Below, piece after piece: positions 52,062-62,177 of a stretch of 64,000 nucleotides of DNA. Each line of letters opens with the position of its first letter. Position 1 is the first letter of the stretch. Both the position numbers and the translations under genes were made by a program. The notes beneath the pieces are model-generated. The model made no database searches and was not told the DNA's origin. It was given only the letters and a program-made list of their open reading frames with translations. The stretch is from Mycobacterium sp. 1100029.7 (lineage in GTDB: Bacteria > Actinomycetota > Actinomycetes > Mycobacteriales > Mycobacteriaceae), in assembly GCF_001665235.1 (NCBI RefSeq), contig NZ_LZSC01000050.1, positions 1 to 64,000 of the forward strand. The letters run 5' to 3'.

Positions 52062-52529
52062 GTGACGTCTGACTCGCCGGCCCTGGATCCCGCGGTCACC
52101 GAACGCATCGGCGCCTTCCTGCGCGCCCGTGGACTGCGGCGAATGACGTCACGCATCCAGGTGTTGGCGGTGCTGGAACCCGTCAACGGACATCTGTCCG
52201 TCGCGGAGATCCATCAACGGGTGCAGGCGTGCTTGCCTCCCGGCACCCAGCCGCCCGACCTGGCCACCATCTACCGCACGGTGACCACCCTGGTCGACCA
52301 GGCGGTGCTGCACGCGTTGACGCTCGACGGCGGCATCACGACCTACGGGCTGGCGACCGCCCCGCACCACCACGCGGTGTGCACGCAGTGCGGCTCGATC
52401 ATCGAGGTACCCGCGGGCCGGCTCAGCTCCGCGCTCGAGCACGCGATGGCGGGCAGCGCGTTCGCCTTGTCGGAACGGGCCGGCCTGACGTTGCGCGGGC
52501 TATGCCCGCAATGCCAGGGCGCGCCCTGA
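52062..52529 (+). CDS. Fur family regulator, probable nickel regulator
   Basis: A 155-residue Fur-type repressor. The winged helix (LRRMTSRIQVLAVLEPVNGHLSVAEIH, PDLATIYRTVTTLVDQAVLH) precedes a dimerisation domain with metal ligands in APHHHAVCTQCGSIIEV and LRGLCPQCQ (two Cys pairs forming a structural zinc site). It is divergent from nicT with a Nur-like box between, so I infer nickel sensing rather than iron or zinc. In H37Rv I do not remember a Fur gene here. Confidence 0.88.
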   Translation: MTSDSPALDPAVTERIGAFLRARGLRRMTSRIQVLAVLEPVNGHLSVAEIHQRVQACLPPGTQPPDLATIYRTVTTLVDQAVLHALTLDGGITTYGLATAPHHHAVCTQCGSIIEVPAGRLSSALEHAMAGSAFALSERAGLTLRGLCPQCQGAP

Positions 52530-52531
52530 GC

Positions 52532-53911
52532 TCAGCGCAGTCCCAGCAGCGCGTTCTCCACCACCTCGGGCAGTGCCGGATGAATCCAGTACTGCCCGCG
52601 CGCCATCTGGTGGGTGGTGAGTCCGAAGCTCATCGCCTGAATCAGCGGCTGGATGATCGACGAAGCCTGATGGCCCATGATGTGGGCACCGAGCAGGCGC
52701 CCGGTGCCGCGCTCGGCGATGAGTTTCACGATCCCGGTGGTGTCCTCCATCGCCCAGCCGTACGCGACGTCGCCGTAATCCTGAATCTTCACCGAGATCT
52801 TGAATCCCTGTGCAATGGCTTCGTTTTCGGTCAACCCGACGCTGGCGATCTGCGGATCGGTGAACACCGCTGACGGCACGTAGCGATGGTCGGTGACGGC
52901 CATGGCTTCGGTGTCGTCCCAGTCGCACAGCAGGTTGTGCTGCACCACCCGCGCCTCGTGGTTGGCGACGTGCTTGAGCTGATACGGCGACGAGACGTCG
53001 CCGAGAGCGAAAACTCCACGCGCCGTGGTTCTTTGGTAGTCGTCGACGACCACGAGACCGCCCTCGACCGCAACGCCGGCCTGATCGAGGTCGAGTTGGT
53101 CGGCGTTGGAGACCCGGCCGGTGGCCACCAGCAAGGCATCGGCGTGGATGGTGTGACCGTTGTCGAGGTGCACTGCGACGCCGGAATCCTCGTTCTCGGC
53201 ACCCACCACATTGCGGTGGGTGTGCAATTCCCATTTGCTCGACGCGATGCGGGTGAAGCGTTTGCACAACATGTCGTCGCAGTGCCGCAGCAGGGCCGAA
53301 CCGCGGACCACCAGGGTGACCCGCGAGCCCAACGAGGAGAAGATGTGGGCGAACTCGGCCGACACGAAACCCCCTCCGACGATCACCAGATGTCTTGGCA
53401 ATTCCGAGATTCGCATGATGGTGTCGCTGGTGTAGTACTGCGCGCCGCACTCTAGGATCGCCGGGGGAACGACGGCCCGGGCGCCCGCGGCGATCACCAC
53501 CTGGTCTGCGGTGAACTCGTCGCCGGCATCGGTGCGCAGCAGGTAGCGGCCGTCGTCCTGGACCGGGCCGAAGCGGGCGTGTTGTTTGTACAGGTCGATA
53601 TTGGGTGCGGAGCTGCGATAGTCCTCACCACCGACCCCGATCGGGTCGATGCGACCGAAAACCCGCGAGACGATGTCGTCCCAACGAACCCGGTCGATGC
53701 GCGCGTCGATGCCGAAGCGCGCCGCCTCCCGGATCGTCTGGGCGACCTCGGCGGCGTAGACGAACATCTTCGTCGGGATGCACCCGACGTTCAGGCAGGT
53801 ACCACCGAAGGTGCCCTGTTCGCTGATCGCGACCCGTTTGTCGGCGAAGCGGTCATCGAGAATGCTGTTCCCCGAACCTGTTCCGATGATCGCGACATCG
53901 TAGGTCTCCAT
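52532..53911 (-). CDS. mtr: Mycothione reductase
   Basis: A 459-residue pyridine nucleotide-disulfide oxidoreductase that reduces mycothione with NADPH. FAD motif IIGTGSGNSILDDRF, redox pair Cys39 and Cys44 in GGTCLNVGCIPTK, NADPH-binding VIVGGGFVSAEFAHIF, and the interface His in WIHPALPEVVENALL. It converges with the Fur-family gene (2 bases between stops) and is preceded by the hydrolase gene 4 bases upstream on the same strand. Mycothiol metabolism confirms an actinobacterial host. Confidence 0.96.
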   Translation of the reverse strand: METYDVAIIGTGSGNSILDDRFADKRVAISEQGTFGGTCLNVGCIPTKMFVYAAEVAQTIREAARFGIDARIDRVRWDDIVSRVFGRIDPIGVGGEDYRSSAPNIDLYKQHARFGPVQDDGRYLLRTDAGDEFTADQVVIAAGARAVVPPAILECGAQYYTSDTIMRISELPRHLVIVGGGFVSAEFAHIFSSLGSRVTLVVRGSALLRHCDDMLCKRFTRIASSKWELHTHRNVVGAENEDSGVAVHLDNGHTIHADALLVATGRVSNADQLDLDQAGVAVEGGLVVVDDYQRTTARGVFALGDVSSPYQLKHVANHEARVVQHNLLCDWDDTEAMAVTDHRYVPSAVFTDPQIASVGLTENEAIAQGFKISVKIQDYGDVAYGWAMEDTTGIVKLIAERGTGRLLGAHIMGHQASSIIQPLIQAMSFGLTTHQMARGQYWIHPALPEVVENALLGLR

Positions 53912-53915
53912 GCCG

Positions 53916-54944
53916 TCAGCCCTTTCTCAGCGATGTCGAGGCGTCGGCGTCGGTGGCGCGCAGATACTCGTCGATCCAGTGATCGGTTTCCCGGTAGGCC
54001 ACCTCGCGCGGCTCGGGCAACGACAAGAACACGTCGTGTTTGGCGTCGGTCACCGGAATGACGGTGCTGCGGTTGCCGATACAGCCCGACCACCTGGCGA
54101 TCTGCGTGACGTCCAGAACCGCGTCGCCGCGTTGCATGGCCATGGCGTCGGCGCTTTCGGGCACGCTGTGATCAGACCGCAGGATCAGATTGGGCACCCC
54201 GACGTCCAGGCCGCGGTGCAGCCGGCTTTGACCACGGCGCACGGCGTGCAGCCAGCCGACGGTGATGGGGAAGCCGCCCAACGGTTTCCATTGCAGGTTG
54301 TAATCGAAGTCGCCGGCGTAGTCGCGGTGCAGCGTGGTGCCGTAACCGCCCTTGCTGGACGTCCGGACCACGCGTTTGGACTGCAGCCGCGACAGGCCGG
54401 CGATCATCGCCGAGGTGATGCCCATCCGCAGGATCGCCGGGCCGTGCAGATCCAGAAACGGGCTGTTGAGGATCAGACCGCGAATACGGCTGTGCGCCTT
54501 GATGTTGCGCCGCCGCAACCGATCCATCCACAGCGACACGATCAGACCGCCGGCGGAATGGCCGTAGACCAGAACCGTGACGTCCTGGCCGGTACGCTCG
54601 GTGATGACAGCCAGGGCTTGTTCGAGTTCGGTGTCGTAGTTGGCGAGGTCGGTGATGAAGTGTGGGGTTTGGCCGTCGCGCCGCGATCGTCCGCACTTCT
54701 GCAAGTCCAGCGCGTAGAAGGTGAATCCGCGGTTCGCGAAGTGATCGGCGAGTGCGGTGTTGAAGAAGTAGTCCGTGTAACCGTGCACGGCCAGCACCGC
54801 GTGTTCGGGACCGCCGGCGTCCGCAGTTTCTGGGCCACGCCGGATCAGCGTTGCGACGATGTCGCCCTCGCCGGCGGGATCGGATCCCAGCTCAATGGTG
54901 TACTGCAAGTAGCCAGGCAGGACGTCGGGCACCCAGCCAGTCAC
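53916..54944 (-). CDS. Alpha/beta hydrolase (serine, lysophospholipase-like)
   Basis: A 342-residue alpha/beta hydrolase with the hydrolase-4 pattern: VLAVHGYTDYFFNTALADHFANRG, FYALDLQKCGRSRR, and the nucleophile elbow VYGHSAGGLIVSLW. Late Asp and His are in LILRSDHS and TDAKHDVFLS. Substrate is probably a monoacylglycerol or other ester. The GTG at 54944 starts MTGWVPDVLPGY. It lies 4 bases upstream of mtr, as Rv2854 does in M. tuberculosis. Confidence 0.9.
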   Translation of the reverse strand: MTGWVPDVLPGYLQYTIELGSDPAGEGDIVATLIRRGPETADAGGPEHAVLAVHGYTDYFFNTALADHFANRGFTFYALDLQKCGRSRRDGQTPHFITDLANYDTELEQALAVITERTGQDVTVLVYGHSAGGLIVSLWMDRLRRRNIKAHSRIRGLILNSPFLDLHGPAILRMGITSAMIAGLSRLQSKRVVRTSSKGGYGTTLHRDYAGDFDYNLQWKPLGGFPITVGWLHAVRRGQSRLHRGLDVGVPNLILRSDHSVPESADAMAMQRGDAVLDVTQIARWSGCIGNRSTVIPVTDAKHDVFLSLPEPREVAYRETDHWIDEYLRATDADASTSLRKG

Positions 54945-55056
54945 CAGGCCAGCTTAGCGTGGCGGGTTCTTTTGCTGGTCGCAGCAGGCGCAGGTCGTTT
55001 CGGCCGCACCGGCCGGGATAACCTGAGGACCGGCTAGGGAAAGGACGAACGTTCCG

Positions 55057-56598
55057 GTGTCAGACTCGACGGCGCGCACCGACGTCGTGCTGGTGGGTGC
55101 CGGGATCATAAGTGCCACCCTGGCCGCGTTGTTGAACGTGCTGCAGCCGGACTGGTCGATCACGCTGGTCGAGCGGCTCGACGCGGTCGCCGGAGAGAGC
55201 AGCAGCCCCTGGAACAACGCCGGCACCGGCCATGCCGGGCTGTGCGAGATGAACTACACCCCGGAGCGCCCAGGTGGTCAGGGCGCGATCGACATCACCA
55301 AGGCGGTGCTGATCAACGAGCAGTTCCAGGTGACCCGCCAATTCTGGGCCTACGCCGTCGACAACGGCATCCTGACCGACCGCAGCTTTCTCAACGTCGT
55401 GCCGCACGTCAGTTTCGTGCACGGCGCCCAGGGCGTCGACTACCTGCGGCGCCGCCAGCAGGCGTTGGCCGCCAACCCGCTGTTCGCCGGCACCGAATTG
55501 ATCGACGATCGCGAAGAGTTCACCCGCCGGCTTCCGTTCATGGCGGCCAAGCGGGACTTCTCCGAGCCGGTCGCGCTCAACTGGGCTGCCGAGGGCACCG
55601 ACGTCGACTTCGGGTCGCTGTCCAAGCAGCTGGTCGGGTTCTGCGTGCAGGGCGGCGGCACCGCGCTGTTCGGGCACGAGGTACGCAACCTGACCCGCCG
55701 CCCGGACGGCGGCTGGACGCTGCAGATCGGCAATCGCCGCACCGGTGAAAGGCGCAAGCTGGACGCCAAATTCGTGTTCGTCGGCGCCGGTGGTGACGCG
55801 TTGTCGCTGCTGCAGAAGTCCGGCATCCCCGAGGTCAAGGGCTTCGCGGGGTTCCCGATCGGCGGCCGGTTCCTGCGTACCGACAACCCGGCGCTGGTGG
55901 CTGCGCACCGCGCCAAGGTCTACGGCATGCCCGCCGCAGGCGCTCCGCCGCTGGGCGCGCTGCATCTGGACCTGCGCTTCGTCAACGGCAAGTCGTGGTT
56001 GGTCTTCGGGCCGTATGCCGGCTGGTCACCTAAGTTCTTGAAGCATGGTCATGCCAGTGATCTGCCCCGCTCGGTGCGGCCGGACAACGTGATGTCCATG
56101 CTCGGTGTCGGCATCAGTGAGATGTCCCTGCTGGCCTACCTGATCCGGCAGCTGCGGCTCAGCAGCGCCGACCGGATTCACGCGCTGCGCGAATTCGCGC
56201 CCAGTGCTGCCGATTCCGACTGGCAGCTGACGGTGGCCGGTCAGCGAGTGCAGGTGATTCGCAGGGCCAAAGGCGCCGGCGGGGTGCTCGAATTCAGCAC
56301 TACCGTGGTGGGCGCCGCGGATGGCAGCATCGCCGGGCTGCTCGGCGGCTCGCCCGGGGCGTCGACCGCCGTGCCGATCATGCTCGATGTGCTGCAGGGC
56401 TGCTTCGCCAACCGGTATCGGTCCTGGCTGCCCAGGCTCAAAGAGATGATTCCCTCGTTGGGGACCAAGCTGTCCGAGGAACCTCGGCTCTACGACGAAG
56501 TGCGGTCGTATAGCGCCAGGGTATTCAATCAGAGCGAAGCGATGAGGAGGAGCGGCGACGATGATTTCCGCCGTCGACGATGCAGAGCGAAGCGATGA
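55057..56598 (+). CDS. mqo: Malate:quinone oxidoreductase with repeat-derived C-terminus
   Basis: A 513-residue FAD enzyme that oxidises malate and passes electrons to menaquinone. [16 protein letters not shown] and [21 protein letters not shown] are diagnostic. The C-terminal core [17 protein letters not shown] is followed by about 24 residues, [14 protein letters not shown] onward and very basic at the end, which are encoded by the MIRU-like repeat at 56530-56618. That repeat thus supplies the natural stop. The GTG at 55057 has AAGGAC upstream. Confidence 0.93.
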   Translation: MSDSTARTDVVLVGAGIISATLAALLNVLQPDWSITLVERLDAVAGESSSPWNNAGTGHAGLCEMNYTPERPGGQGAIDITKAVLINEQFQVTRQFWAYAVDNGILTDRSFLNVVPHVSFVHGAQGVDYLRRRQQALAANPLFAGTELIDDREEFTRRLPFMAAKRDFSEPVALNWAAEGTDVDFGSLSKQLVGFCVQGGGTALFGHEVRNLTRRPDGGWTLQIGNRRTGERRKLDAKFVFVGAGGDALSLLQKSGIPEVKGFAGFPIGGRFLRTDNPALVAAHRAKVYGMPAAGAPPLGALHLDLRFVNGKSWLVFGPYAGWSPKFLKHGHASDLPRSVRPDNVMSMLGVGISEMSLLAYLIRQLRLSSADRIHALREFAPSAADSDWQLTVAGQRVQVIRRAKGAGGVLEFSTTVVGAADGSIAGLLGGSPGASTAVPIMLDVLQGCFANRYRSWLPRLKEMIPSLGTKLSEEPRLYDEVRSYSARVFNQSEAMRRSGDDDFRRRRCRAKR

Positions 56599-56618
56599 GG
56601 AGGAGCGGCGACGATGAT
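56530..56618 (+). repeat. MIRU-like tandem repeat between mqo and the GNAT gene
   Basis: A 36-base sequence beginning CAGAGCGAAGCGATGAGGAG is present exactly twice, at 56530-56565 and 56583-56618, period 53. It contains GATGAGGAGGAGCGGCG. The first copy is read as the mqo C-terminus, the second contains the mqo stop (TGATGAGG) and, at its end, the ribosome binding site and ATG of the next gene. Similar sequence precedes frr. Confidence 0.85.
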
Positions 56619-57087
56619 GACAGAAGCGCTACGTCGCATCTGGGCCAAAGATCTTGACGCCCAGACCCTTTACGAGCTACTCAAGCTCCGGGTCGAGGTG
56701 TTCGTGGTCGAGCAGGCCATCCCGTATCCCGAGCTGGACGGACGCGACCTGCTCGCCGAAACCCGGCACTTCTGGCTGGAAACGCCTGACGGCGAGGTGA
56801 TCTCCACGCTGCGGCTGATGGAGGAGCACGCCGGCGGGGCCAAGGTGTTTCGCATCGGGCGATTGTGCACCAAGCGCAGCGCGCGGGGACAGGGCCACAC
56901 CACCCGATTGCTGCGCGCCGCCCTGGCGGAGGTCGGCGACTACCCCTGCCGGATCAACGCCCAAACCTATCTGGCCGACATGTACGCCCAGCATGGCTTT
57001 GTCCGCGACGGCGACGATTTCGTCGACGACGGTGTTCCGCACGTCCCGATGTTGCGCCCGGGCTCCGGTGTGGCGGCCAAGCCGTGA
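56614..57087 (+). CDS. GNAT acetyltransferase, ElaA type
   Basis: A 157-residue GNAT protein of the ElaA group: [25 protein letters not shown] is diagnostic, followed by [26 protein letters not shown] (acetyl-CoA loop) and [15 protein letters not shown]. Substrate unknown. Its ATG-ATG start lies at the end of the MIRU-like repeat, which provides GAGGAGGAG. The stop overlaps the start of the chelatase gene. Confidence 0.9.
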   Translation: MMTEALRRIWAKDLDAQTLYELLKLRVEVFVVEQAIPYPELDGRDLLAETRHFWLETPDGEVISTLRLMEEHAGGAKVFRIGRLCTKRSARGQGHTTRLLRAALAEVGDYPCRINAQTYLADMYAQHGFVRDGDDFVDDGVPHVPMLRPGSGVAAKP

Positions 57088-58913
57088 GGCCCTACCCGTT
57101 CAGCGCGATCGTCGGTCACGACCAGTTGCGGCTGGCGTTGCTGTTGTGCGCGGTGCGACCCGAGATCGGCGGGGCGCTGATCCGCGGTGAGAAGGGCACC
57201 GCCAAATCGACGGCGGTACGCGGGCTCGCCGCGCTGCTGTCCGCCGCGACCGGGGGCGCCGGTTTAGTCGAAATGCCTTTGGGCGCAACCGAAGACAGGG
57301 TCATTGGATCGCTGGACCTGCAGAAGGTGCTGCGCGACGGTGAGCACGCCTTCTCGCCGGGGCTGCTGGCGCGGGCGCACGGCGGCGTGCTTTACGTCGA
57401 CGAGGTCAACCTGCTGCACGACCACCTCGTCGACGTGCTGCTCGACGCCGCGGCGATGGGACGCGTGCACATCGAACGCGACGGCATCTCGCACACCCAC
57501 GAGGCGCGGTTCGTGCTGATCGGCACGATGAACCCGGAGGAAGGTGAACTGCGCCCGCAGCTGCTCGACCGATTCGGTCTCACCGTCGACGTGCATGCGT
57601 CGCGTGACGTCGACGTGCGGGTCGAGGTGATCCGGCAGCGGCTGGCCTACGAAGCCGACCCGGACGGCTTCGCCCATCGCTACGCCGCCGACGAGGCCGA
57701 ACTGGCCCAACGGATCGCCGCGGCCCGCGCGCTTGTCGACGATGTGGTGTTGCCCGACAACGAACTACGGCGCATCGCGGCGCTGTGCGCGGCGTTCGAC
57801 GTCGACGGGATGCGCGCCGATCTGGTGGTGGCCCGCACCGCCGCCGCCCACGCGGCGTGGCGGGGTGCGAGCACCGTCGACGAACACGACGTCCGGGTGG
57901 CGGCCGAGCTGGCGCTGCCGCACCGCCGCCGCCGCGACCCGTTCGACGATCCGGGCATCGACCGCGACCAGCTGGACGAAGCGCTGCAGCGCGCCGGCGA
58001 GGACCCGCGGCCCGATCCCGACCCGCCCGGCGGCGGACAGTCTGCCGATGATCCTGCGTCGCAACAGGACTCGCCACCCGCCAACGGCAGCCAGCGCGCG
58101 CCGACGACACGGCCCAGCGCCACGCCGTCGAAGACGTTTCGGACCCGTGCGCTGACGGTGCCCGGCGTGGGTGAGGGTGCGCCCGGCCGGCGGTCGCGGG
58201 CCCGCAACCGCTCCGGGAGCGTGGTCGCCGCCGCGGACGGCAACACCGCGGCAGCGCACGGGCTGCACCTGTTCGCCACCCTGCTGTCGGCCGCCGAACA
58301 GGCCGGGTCCGGGCCGCTGCGCATCGGCCCCGACGACGTGCGGCGCGCGGTCCGCGAAGGGCGTGAAGGCAATCTGGTGATCTTCGTCGTGGACGCGTCG
58401 GGCTCGATGGCCGCTCGGGACCGGATGGCCGCGGTGAGCGGGGCCGCGCTGTCGCTGCTGCGCGACGCCTATCAGCGGCGCGACAAGGTCGCGGTGATCA
58501 CCTTCCGGCAGAACCAGGCGCGGCTGTTGCTGCCACCGACCTCGTCGGCGCACATCGCCGGCCGGCGGTTGGCGCGCTTCGACACCGGTGGCAGGACCCC
58601 GCTGGCCGAGGGCCTGCTGGCCGCCCGTGAGCTGATCGTCCGGGAACGAACACGCGACCGGGCCCGCCGCCCGCTGGTGGTGGTGCTCACCGACGGCCGG
58701 GCCACCGCCGGCCCGGACCCGTTGGGCCGCAGCCGGATTGCGGCGGCCCGACTGGTCGCCGAGGGTGTGGCCGCCGTGGTCGTCGACTGCGAAACATCCT
58801 ATGTGCGACTGGGTTTGGCCGGACAACTGGCGCGCCAACTCGGCGCGCCGACCGTTCGGCTGGAGCAGCTGCATGCCGACCAGCTGACGCAAGCCGTGCG
58901 CGCCGCCGCCTAG
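57084..58913 (+). CDS. Chelatase-like ATPase with VWA domain (ChlI/ChlD fusion type)
   Basis: A 609-residue protein. N-terminal AAA+ domain: Walker A GEKGTAKS (35-42), then [21 protein letters not shown] and [20 protein letters not shown]. An acidic Pro-rich linker (about 290-350) leads to a VWA domain with an intact MIDAS motif DASGSM (Asp437, Ser439, Ser441). Such proteins are the I and D subunits of magnesium/cobalt chelatases. Here, beside cobO, cobB and cysG, it most likely helps insert cobalt into the corrin ring, as proposed for Rv2850c. The GTG at 57084 overlaps the preceding stop. Confidence 0.92.
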   Translation: MRPYPFSAIVGHDQLRLALLLCAVRPEIGGALIRGEKGTAKSTAVRGLAALLSAATGGAGLVEMPLGATEDRVIGSLDLQKVLRDGEHAFSPGLLARAHGGVLYVDEVNLLHDHLVDVLLDAAAMGRVHIERDGISHTHEARFVLIGTMNPEEGELRPQLLDRFGLTVDVHASRDVDVRVEVIRQRLAYEADPDGFAHRYAADEAELAQRIAAARALVDDVVLPDNELRRIAALCAAFDVDGMRADLVVARTAAAHAAWRGASTVDEHDVRVAAELALPHRRRRDPFDDPGIDRDQLDEALQRAGEDPRPDPDPPGGGQSADDPASQQDSPPANGSQRAPTTRPSATPSKTFRTRALTVPGVGEGAPGRRSRARNRSGSVVAAADGNTAAAHGLHLFATLLSAAEQAGSGPLRIGPDDVRRAVREGREGNLVIFVVDASGSMAARDRMAAVSGAALSLLRDAYQRRDKVAVITFRQNQARLLLPPTSSAHIAGRRLARFDTGGRTPLAEGLLAARELIVRERTRDRARRPLVVVLTDGRATAGPDPLGRSRIAAARLVAEGVAAVVVDCETSYVRLGLAGQLARQLGAPTVRLEQLHADQLTQAVRAAA

Positions 58914-58944
58914 CCGGCGGGCCACGACAAGGAGGTGCGCACCG

Positions 58945-59559
58945 ATGCCCCAGGGAAGCCCTGCGCAGGTCCCCGATGACGGCCTGAGCACCCGGGCCCG
59001 GCGCAACCTGCCGGTGCTGGGGGTGCATACCGGTGACGGCAAGGGGAAGTCGACGGCAGCGTTCGGAATGGCCTTGCGGGCCTGGAATGTGGGGCTCGAC
59101 GTCGCGGTGTTCCAGTTCGTCAAGAGCGCCAAATGGAAGGTGGGGGAGGAGGCCGTCTTCTCCCGGCTCGGCCGGCTGCACGACGAACACGGTGTCGGGG
59201 GAGCCGTCGAATGGCACAAGATGGGTGCCGGCTGGTCGTGGTCGCGGAAGTCGGGCAGCGAGGAAGACCATGCCGCGGCCGCCGCGGACGGCTGGGCGGA
59301 GATCTCGCGCCGGCTGTCCGAACAACGCCACGACTTCTATGTGCTCGACGAGTTCACCTACCCGCTGAAGTGGGGCTGGATCGACGTCGACGAAGTAGTC
59401 GACACCCTGGTCGCCCGGCCCGGTCACCAGCACGTGGTGATCACCGGACGCGCCGCCCCGCCGCGGCTGATCGAGGTCGCCGACCTGGTCACCGAGATGG
59501 CCAAGGTCAAGCACCCGATGGACGCGGGACGCAAGGGCCAGAAGGGCATCGAGTGGTGA
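58945..59559 (+). CDS. cobO: Corrinoid adenosyltransferase
   Basis: A 204-residue CobA/CobO-type ATP:cob(I)alamin adenosyltransferase. Walker A GDGKGKS (30-36), then AWNVGLDVAVFQFVKSAKW, VLDEFTYPLKWGW and VVITGRAAPPRLIEVADLVTEM. AAGGAGG precedes the ATG. It starts 31 bases after the chelatase gene and ends overlapping cobB. Confidence 0.96.
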   Translation: MPQGSPAQVPDDGLSTRARRNLPVLGVHTGDGKGKSTAAFGMALRAWNVGLDVAVFQFVKSAKWKVGEEAVFSRLGRLHDEHGVGGAVEWHKMGAGWSWSRKSGSEEDHAAAAADGWAEISRRLSEQRHDFYVLDEFTYPLKWGWIDVDEVVDTLVARPGHQHVVITGRAAPPRLIEVADLVTEMAKVKHPMDAGRKGQKGIEW

Positions 59560-60941
59560 GTGTCCCCGCGGTCGTCGTCGCCGCGCCTGCCTCGGGCAGC
59601 GGAAAGACCACTGTCGCAACGGGTTTGATCGGGGCGCTGCGCAGGGCCGGGCATGCGGTCGCGCCTTTCAAGGTGGGCCCGGATTTCATCGACCCCGGTT
59701 ACCACGGCCTGGCCGCCGGCCGCCCCGGGCGCAACCTGGACCCGGTGATGGTGGGCGAGGCGCTGATCGGTCCGCTGTACGCGCACGGCGCCGCCGGTGC
59801 GGATGTCGCGGTGATCGAGGGCGTGATGGGCTTGTTCGACGGGCGCATCGGCCCGGCCGCGACGACCCCGCCAGCGGGTTCCACCGCGCACGTCGCCGCC
59901 CTGGTCGGCGCGCCCGTGATCCTGGTGGTCGATGCTCGCGGCCAAAGCCACAGCATTGCCGCCCTGCTGCACGGCTTTTCGACATTCGACAATGCGACGC
60001 GCATCGCCGGCGTAATCCTCAACCGGGTGGGATCACCGCGACACGAGCAGGTGCTCCGACAGGCGTGTGAGCATACCGGCGTCCCGGTGCTGGGTGCGAT
60101 TCCGCGCAACGCCGAATTAGAGCTGCCGACAAGGTATCTGGGTCTTGTCACCGCGGTCGAGTACGGCCGCCGGGCCCGGCTCGCGGTGGACGCGATGACC
60201 GACCTGGTCGCGCGGCACGTCGACGTGGCCGCGGTGCTGTCCGCGGCACGAAGCCAGAAGACCAGCGCGCCTTGGGATCCCGTTGCCGCAGTGGGGGAGG
60301 TGAGCAGCCGCCGGCGCGCCACGGTCGCGCTGGCCGCCGGTAAGGCCTTCAGCTTCGGTTACGCCGAACATGCCGAACTGCTGGCAGCCGCGGGGGCCGA
60401 CGTCGTCGACTTCGACCCGCTGGCCGATACCCTGCCCGACGGCACCGACGCGGTCCTGTTGCCCGGCGGCTTCCCGGAGCAGTTCACCGCCGACTTGTCG
60501 GCCAATAATATTGTCCGACAACAGATCAAAGACCTGGCAGCCGCCGGCGCGCCGGTGCACGCCGAGTGCGCAGGGCTGATCTACCTGGCGTCTGAACTCG
60601 ACGGGTATCCGATGTGCGGGGTGCTGAGCGGAACCGCCCGGTTCACACCGCAGCTCAAGCTCGCCTATCGCGACGCGGTCGCGGTCACCGATTCGGCGCT
60701 GTATCCCGCGGGTGCCCGCGTGGTGGGGCACGAGTTTCACCGAACGGTGATCAACTTCACCGAGAGCTACCCGCCGGCATGGGTTTACCGCGCCGGCGCG
60801 ACGGACGCCGAGGCGACATCGATGCGCGACGGGGTCGTGCATCAGGGCGTGCATGCGTCGTATCTGCATACGCATCCCGCGGCGGCACCCGATGCGGTCG
60901 CGCGTTTCGTCGCCCACGCCACGATTAGGCTTGCCGGGTGA
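59556..60941 (+). CDS. cobB: Cobyrinic/hydrogenobyrinic acid a,c-diamide synthase
   Basis: A 461-residue amidotransferase that uses glutamine to amidate the a and c carboxylates of the corrin. The ATPase part has APASGSGKTTVATGLIGAL and VAPFKVGPDFIDPGYH; the glutaminase part has the Cys in VHAECAGLIYLA and GHEFHRTVI. The GTG at 59556 overlaps the cobO stop (GTGA); the stop overlaps the cysG start. The operon therefore couples chelation, adenosylation and amidation. Confidence 0.96.
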   Translation: MSVPAVVVAAPASGSGKTTVATGLIGALRRAGHAVAPFKVGPDFIDPGYHGLAAGRPGRNLDPVMVGEALIGPLYAHGAAGADVAVIEGVMGLFDGRIGPAATTPPAGSTAHVAALVGAPVILVVDARGQSHSIAALLHGFSTFDNATRIAGVILNRVGSPRHEQVLRQACEHTGVPVLGAIPRNAELELPTRYLGLVTAVEYGRRARLAVDAMTDLVARHVDVAAVLSAARSQKTSAPWDPVAAVGEVSSRRRATVALAAGKAFSFGYAEHAELLAAAGADVVDFDPLADTLPDGTDAVLLPGGFPEQFTADLSANNIVRQQIKDLAAAGAPVHAECAGLIYLASELDGYPMCGVLSGTARFTPQLKLAYRDAVAVTDSALYPAGARVVGHEFHRTVINFTESYPPAWVYRAGATDAEATSMRDGVVHQGVHASYLHTHPAAAPDAVARFVAHATIRLAG

Positions 60942-62155
60942 CTGAGAGCCCCTACCTTGCCGGCTTGCGGCTGACCGGCAAGAAGGTCGTCGTGGTCGGT
61001 GGCGGCACGGTCGCTCAGCGCCGGTTACCCCTGCTGATCTCCAGCGGGGCCGACGTTCACGTCATCTCTCGCAGCGTTACCCGTTCGGTGGAAGCGATGA
61101 CCGGAATCACCCTGACGGTGCGCGAATACCGCGACGGCGATCTCGACGGCGCCTGGTATGCGATCGCCGCGACGAACGACCCGGCCGTAAACGCCGCGGT
61201 GGTCGCCGAGGCCGACCGCAACCGGATCTTCTGCGTACGCGCCGACATCGCCGTCGAGGGCACCGCGGTGACGCCGGCCTCATTCGACTACACCGGCCTG
61301 TCGGTCGGCGTGCTGGCCGGCGGCGAGCACCGCAGGTCGGCGGCCATCCGGTCGGCGATCCGCGAAGCCTTGCAGCGGGGGCTGATCACGGCAGAGAGCT
61401 CGGACGTGGTGCGCGGCGGCGTGGCCCTGATCGGTGGCGGCCCCGGCGACCCGGAGCTGATCACCGTGCGCGGCCGTCGGCTGCTCGCCCAGGCCGACGT
61501 CGTCGTCGCCGACCGCCTCGCGCCGCCGGAACTGCTCGCCGAGCTGGCGCCGCACGTCGAGGTCATCGATGCCGCCAAGATCCCCTACGGCCGGGCCATG
61601 GCCCAGGACGCGATCAACGACGTGATGATCGAGCGGGCCCGCGCCGGCAGCTTCGTGGTGCGTCTCAAAGGGGGCGACCCCTTCGTCTTCGCCCGCGGCT
61701 ACGAAGAGGTCATCGCCTGCGCTGACGCCGGGATCCCGGTGACCGTGGTCCCGGGTGTGACAAGTGCCATAGCTGTCCCCGCTTTGGCGGGTGTTCCGGT
61801 CACGCATCGGGCCATAAATCACGAGTTCGTGGTGGTCAGCGGGCATCTGGCGCCCGACCATCCCGAATCGTTAGTGAATTGGAATGCATTGGCCGCGCTG
61901 TCCGGCACGCTCGTTTTGCTGATGGCGGTCGAACGCATCGAACTCTTCGTCGAAGTGCTGTTGAAGGGCGGCCGACCTGCGGATACGCCGGTGCTTGTGG
62001 TCCAGCACGGGACAACGCCGGCTCAACATACGTTGCGGGCCACGCTCGCCGAGACGCCACAGCAGGTCCGGGCGGAAGGGATCAGGCCTCCCGCGATCAT
62101 CGTGATCGGGCCCGTAGTAGGCCTCAGTGGCGTTCGGGCTTTAAACGATTCTTAA
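60938..62155 (+). CDS. cysG: Siroheme synthase (CysG-like fusion)
   Basis: A 405-residue two-domain protein. Residues 1 to about 150: NAD-dependent precorrin-2 dehydrogenase/ferrochelatase (KKVVVVGGGTVAQRRL). From about 155: uroporphyrinogen-III C-methyltransferase (LIGGGPGDPELITVRG, VRLKGGDPFVFARGYEE, VVPGVTSAIAVPALAGVPVTHR). It makes precorrin-2 and siroheme, feeding both cobalamin and sulfite/nitrite reductases. The GTG at 60938 overlaps the cobB stop. Confidence 0.95.
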   Translation: MTESPYLAGLRLTGKKVVVVGGGTVAQRRLPLLISSGADVHVISRSVTRSVEAMTGITLTVREYRDGDLDGAWYAIAATNDPAVNAAVVAEADRNRIFCVRADIAVEGTAVTPASFDYTGLSVGVLAGGEHRRSAAIRSAIREALQRGLITAESSDVVRGGVALIGGGPGDPELITVRGRRLLAQADVVVADRLAPPELLAELAPHVEVIDAAKIPYGRAMAQDAINDVMIERARAGSFVVRLKGGDPFVFARGYEEVIACADAGIPVTVVPGVTSAIAVPALAGVPVTHRAINHEFVVVSGHLAPDHPESLVNWNALAALSGTLVLLMAVERIELFVEVLLKGGRPADTPVLVVQHGTTPAQHTLRATLAETPQQVRAEGIRPPAIIVIGPVVGLSGVRALNDS

Positions 62156-62169
62156 GATTACTGTAAGGT
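62141..62169 (+). promoter_or_regulatory. efpA: AT-rich efpA promoter candidate
   Basis: TTAAAC (62141-62146) and TAAGGT (62164-62169) are 17 bases apart and lie 9 bases before the efpA ATG, in a stretch of unusually low GC for this genome. Part overlaps the end of cysG. Transcription would start at or very near the ATG, implying a short or absent leader. Alternative -10: TAAGAT at 62153-62158. Confidence 0.3.
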
Positions 62170-62177
62170 AACCCGTT

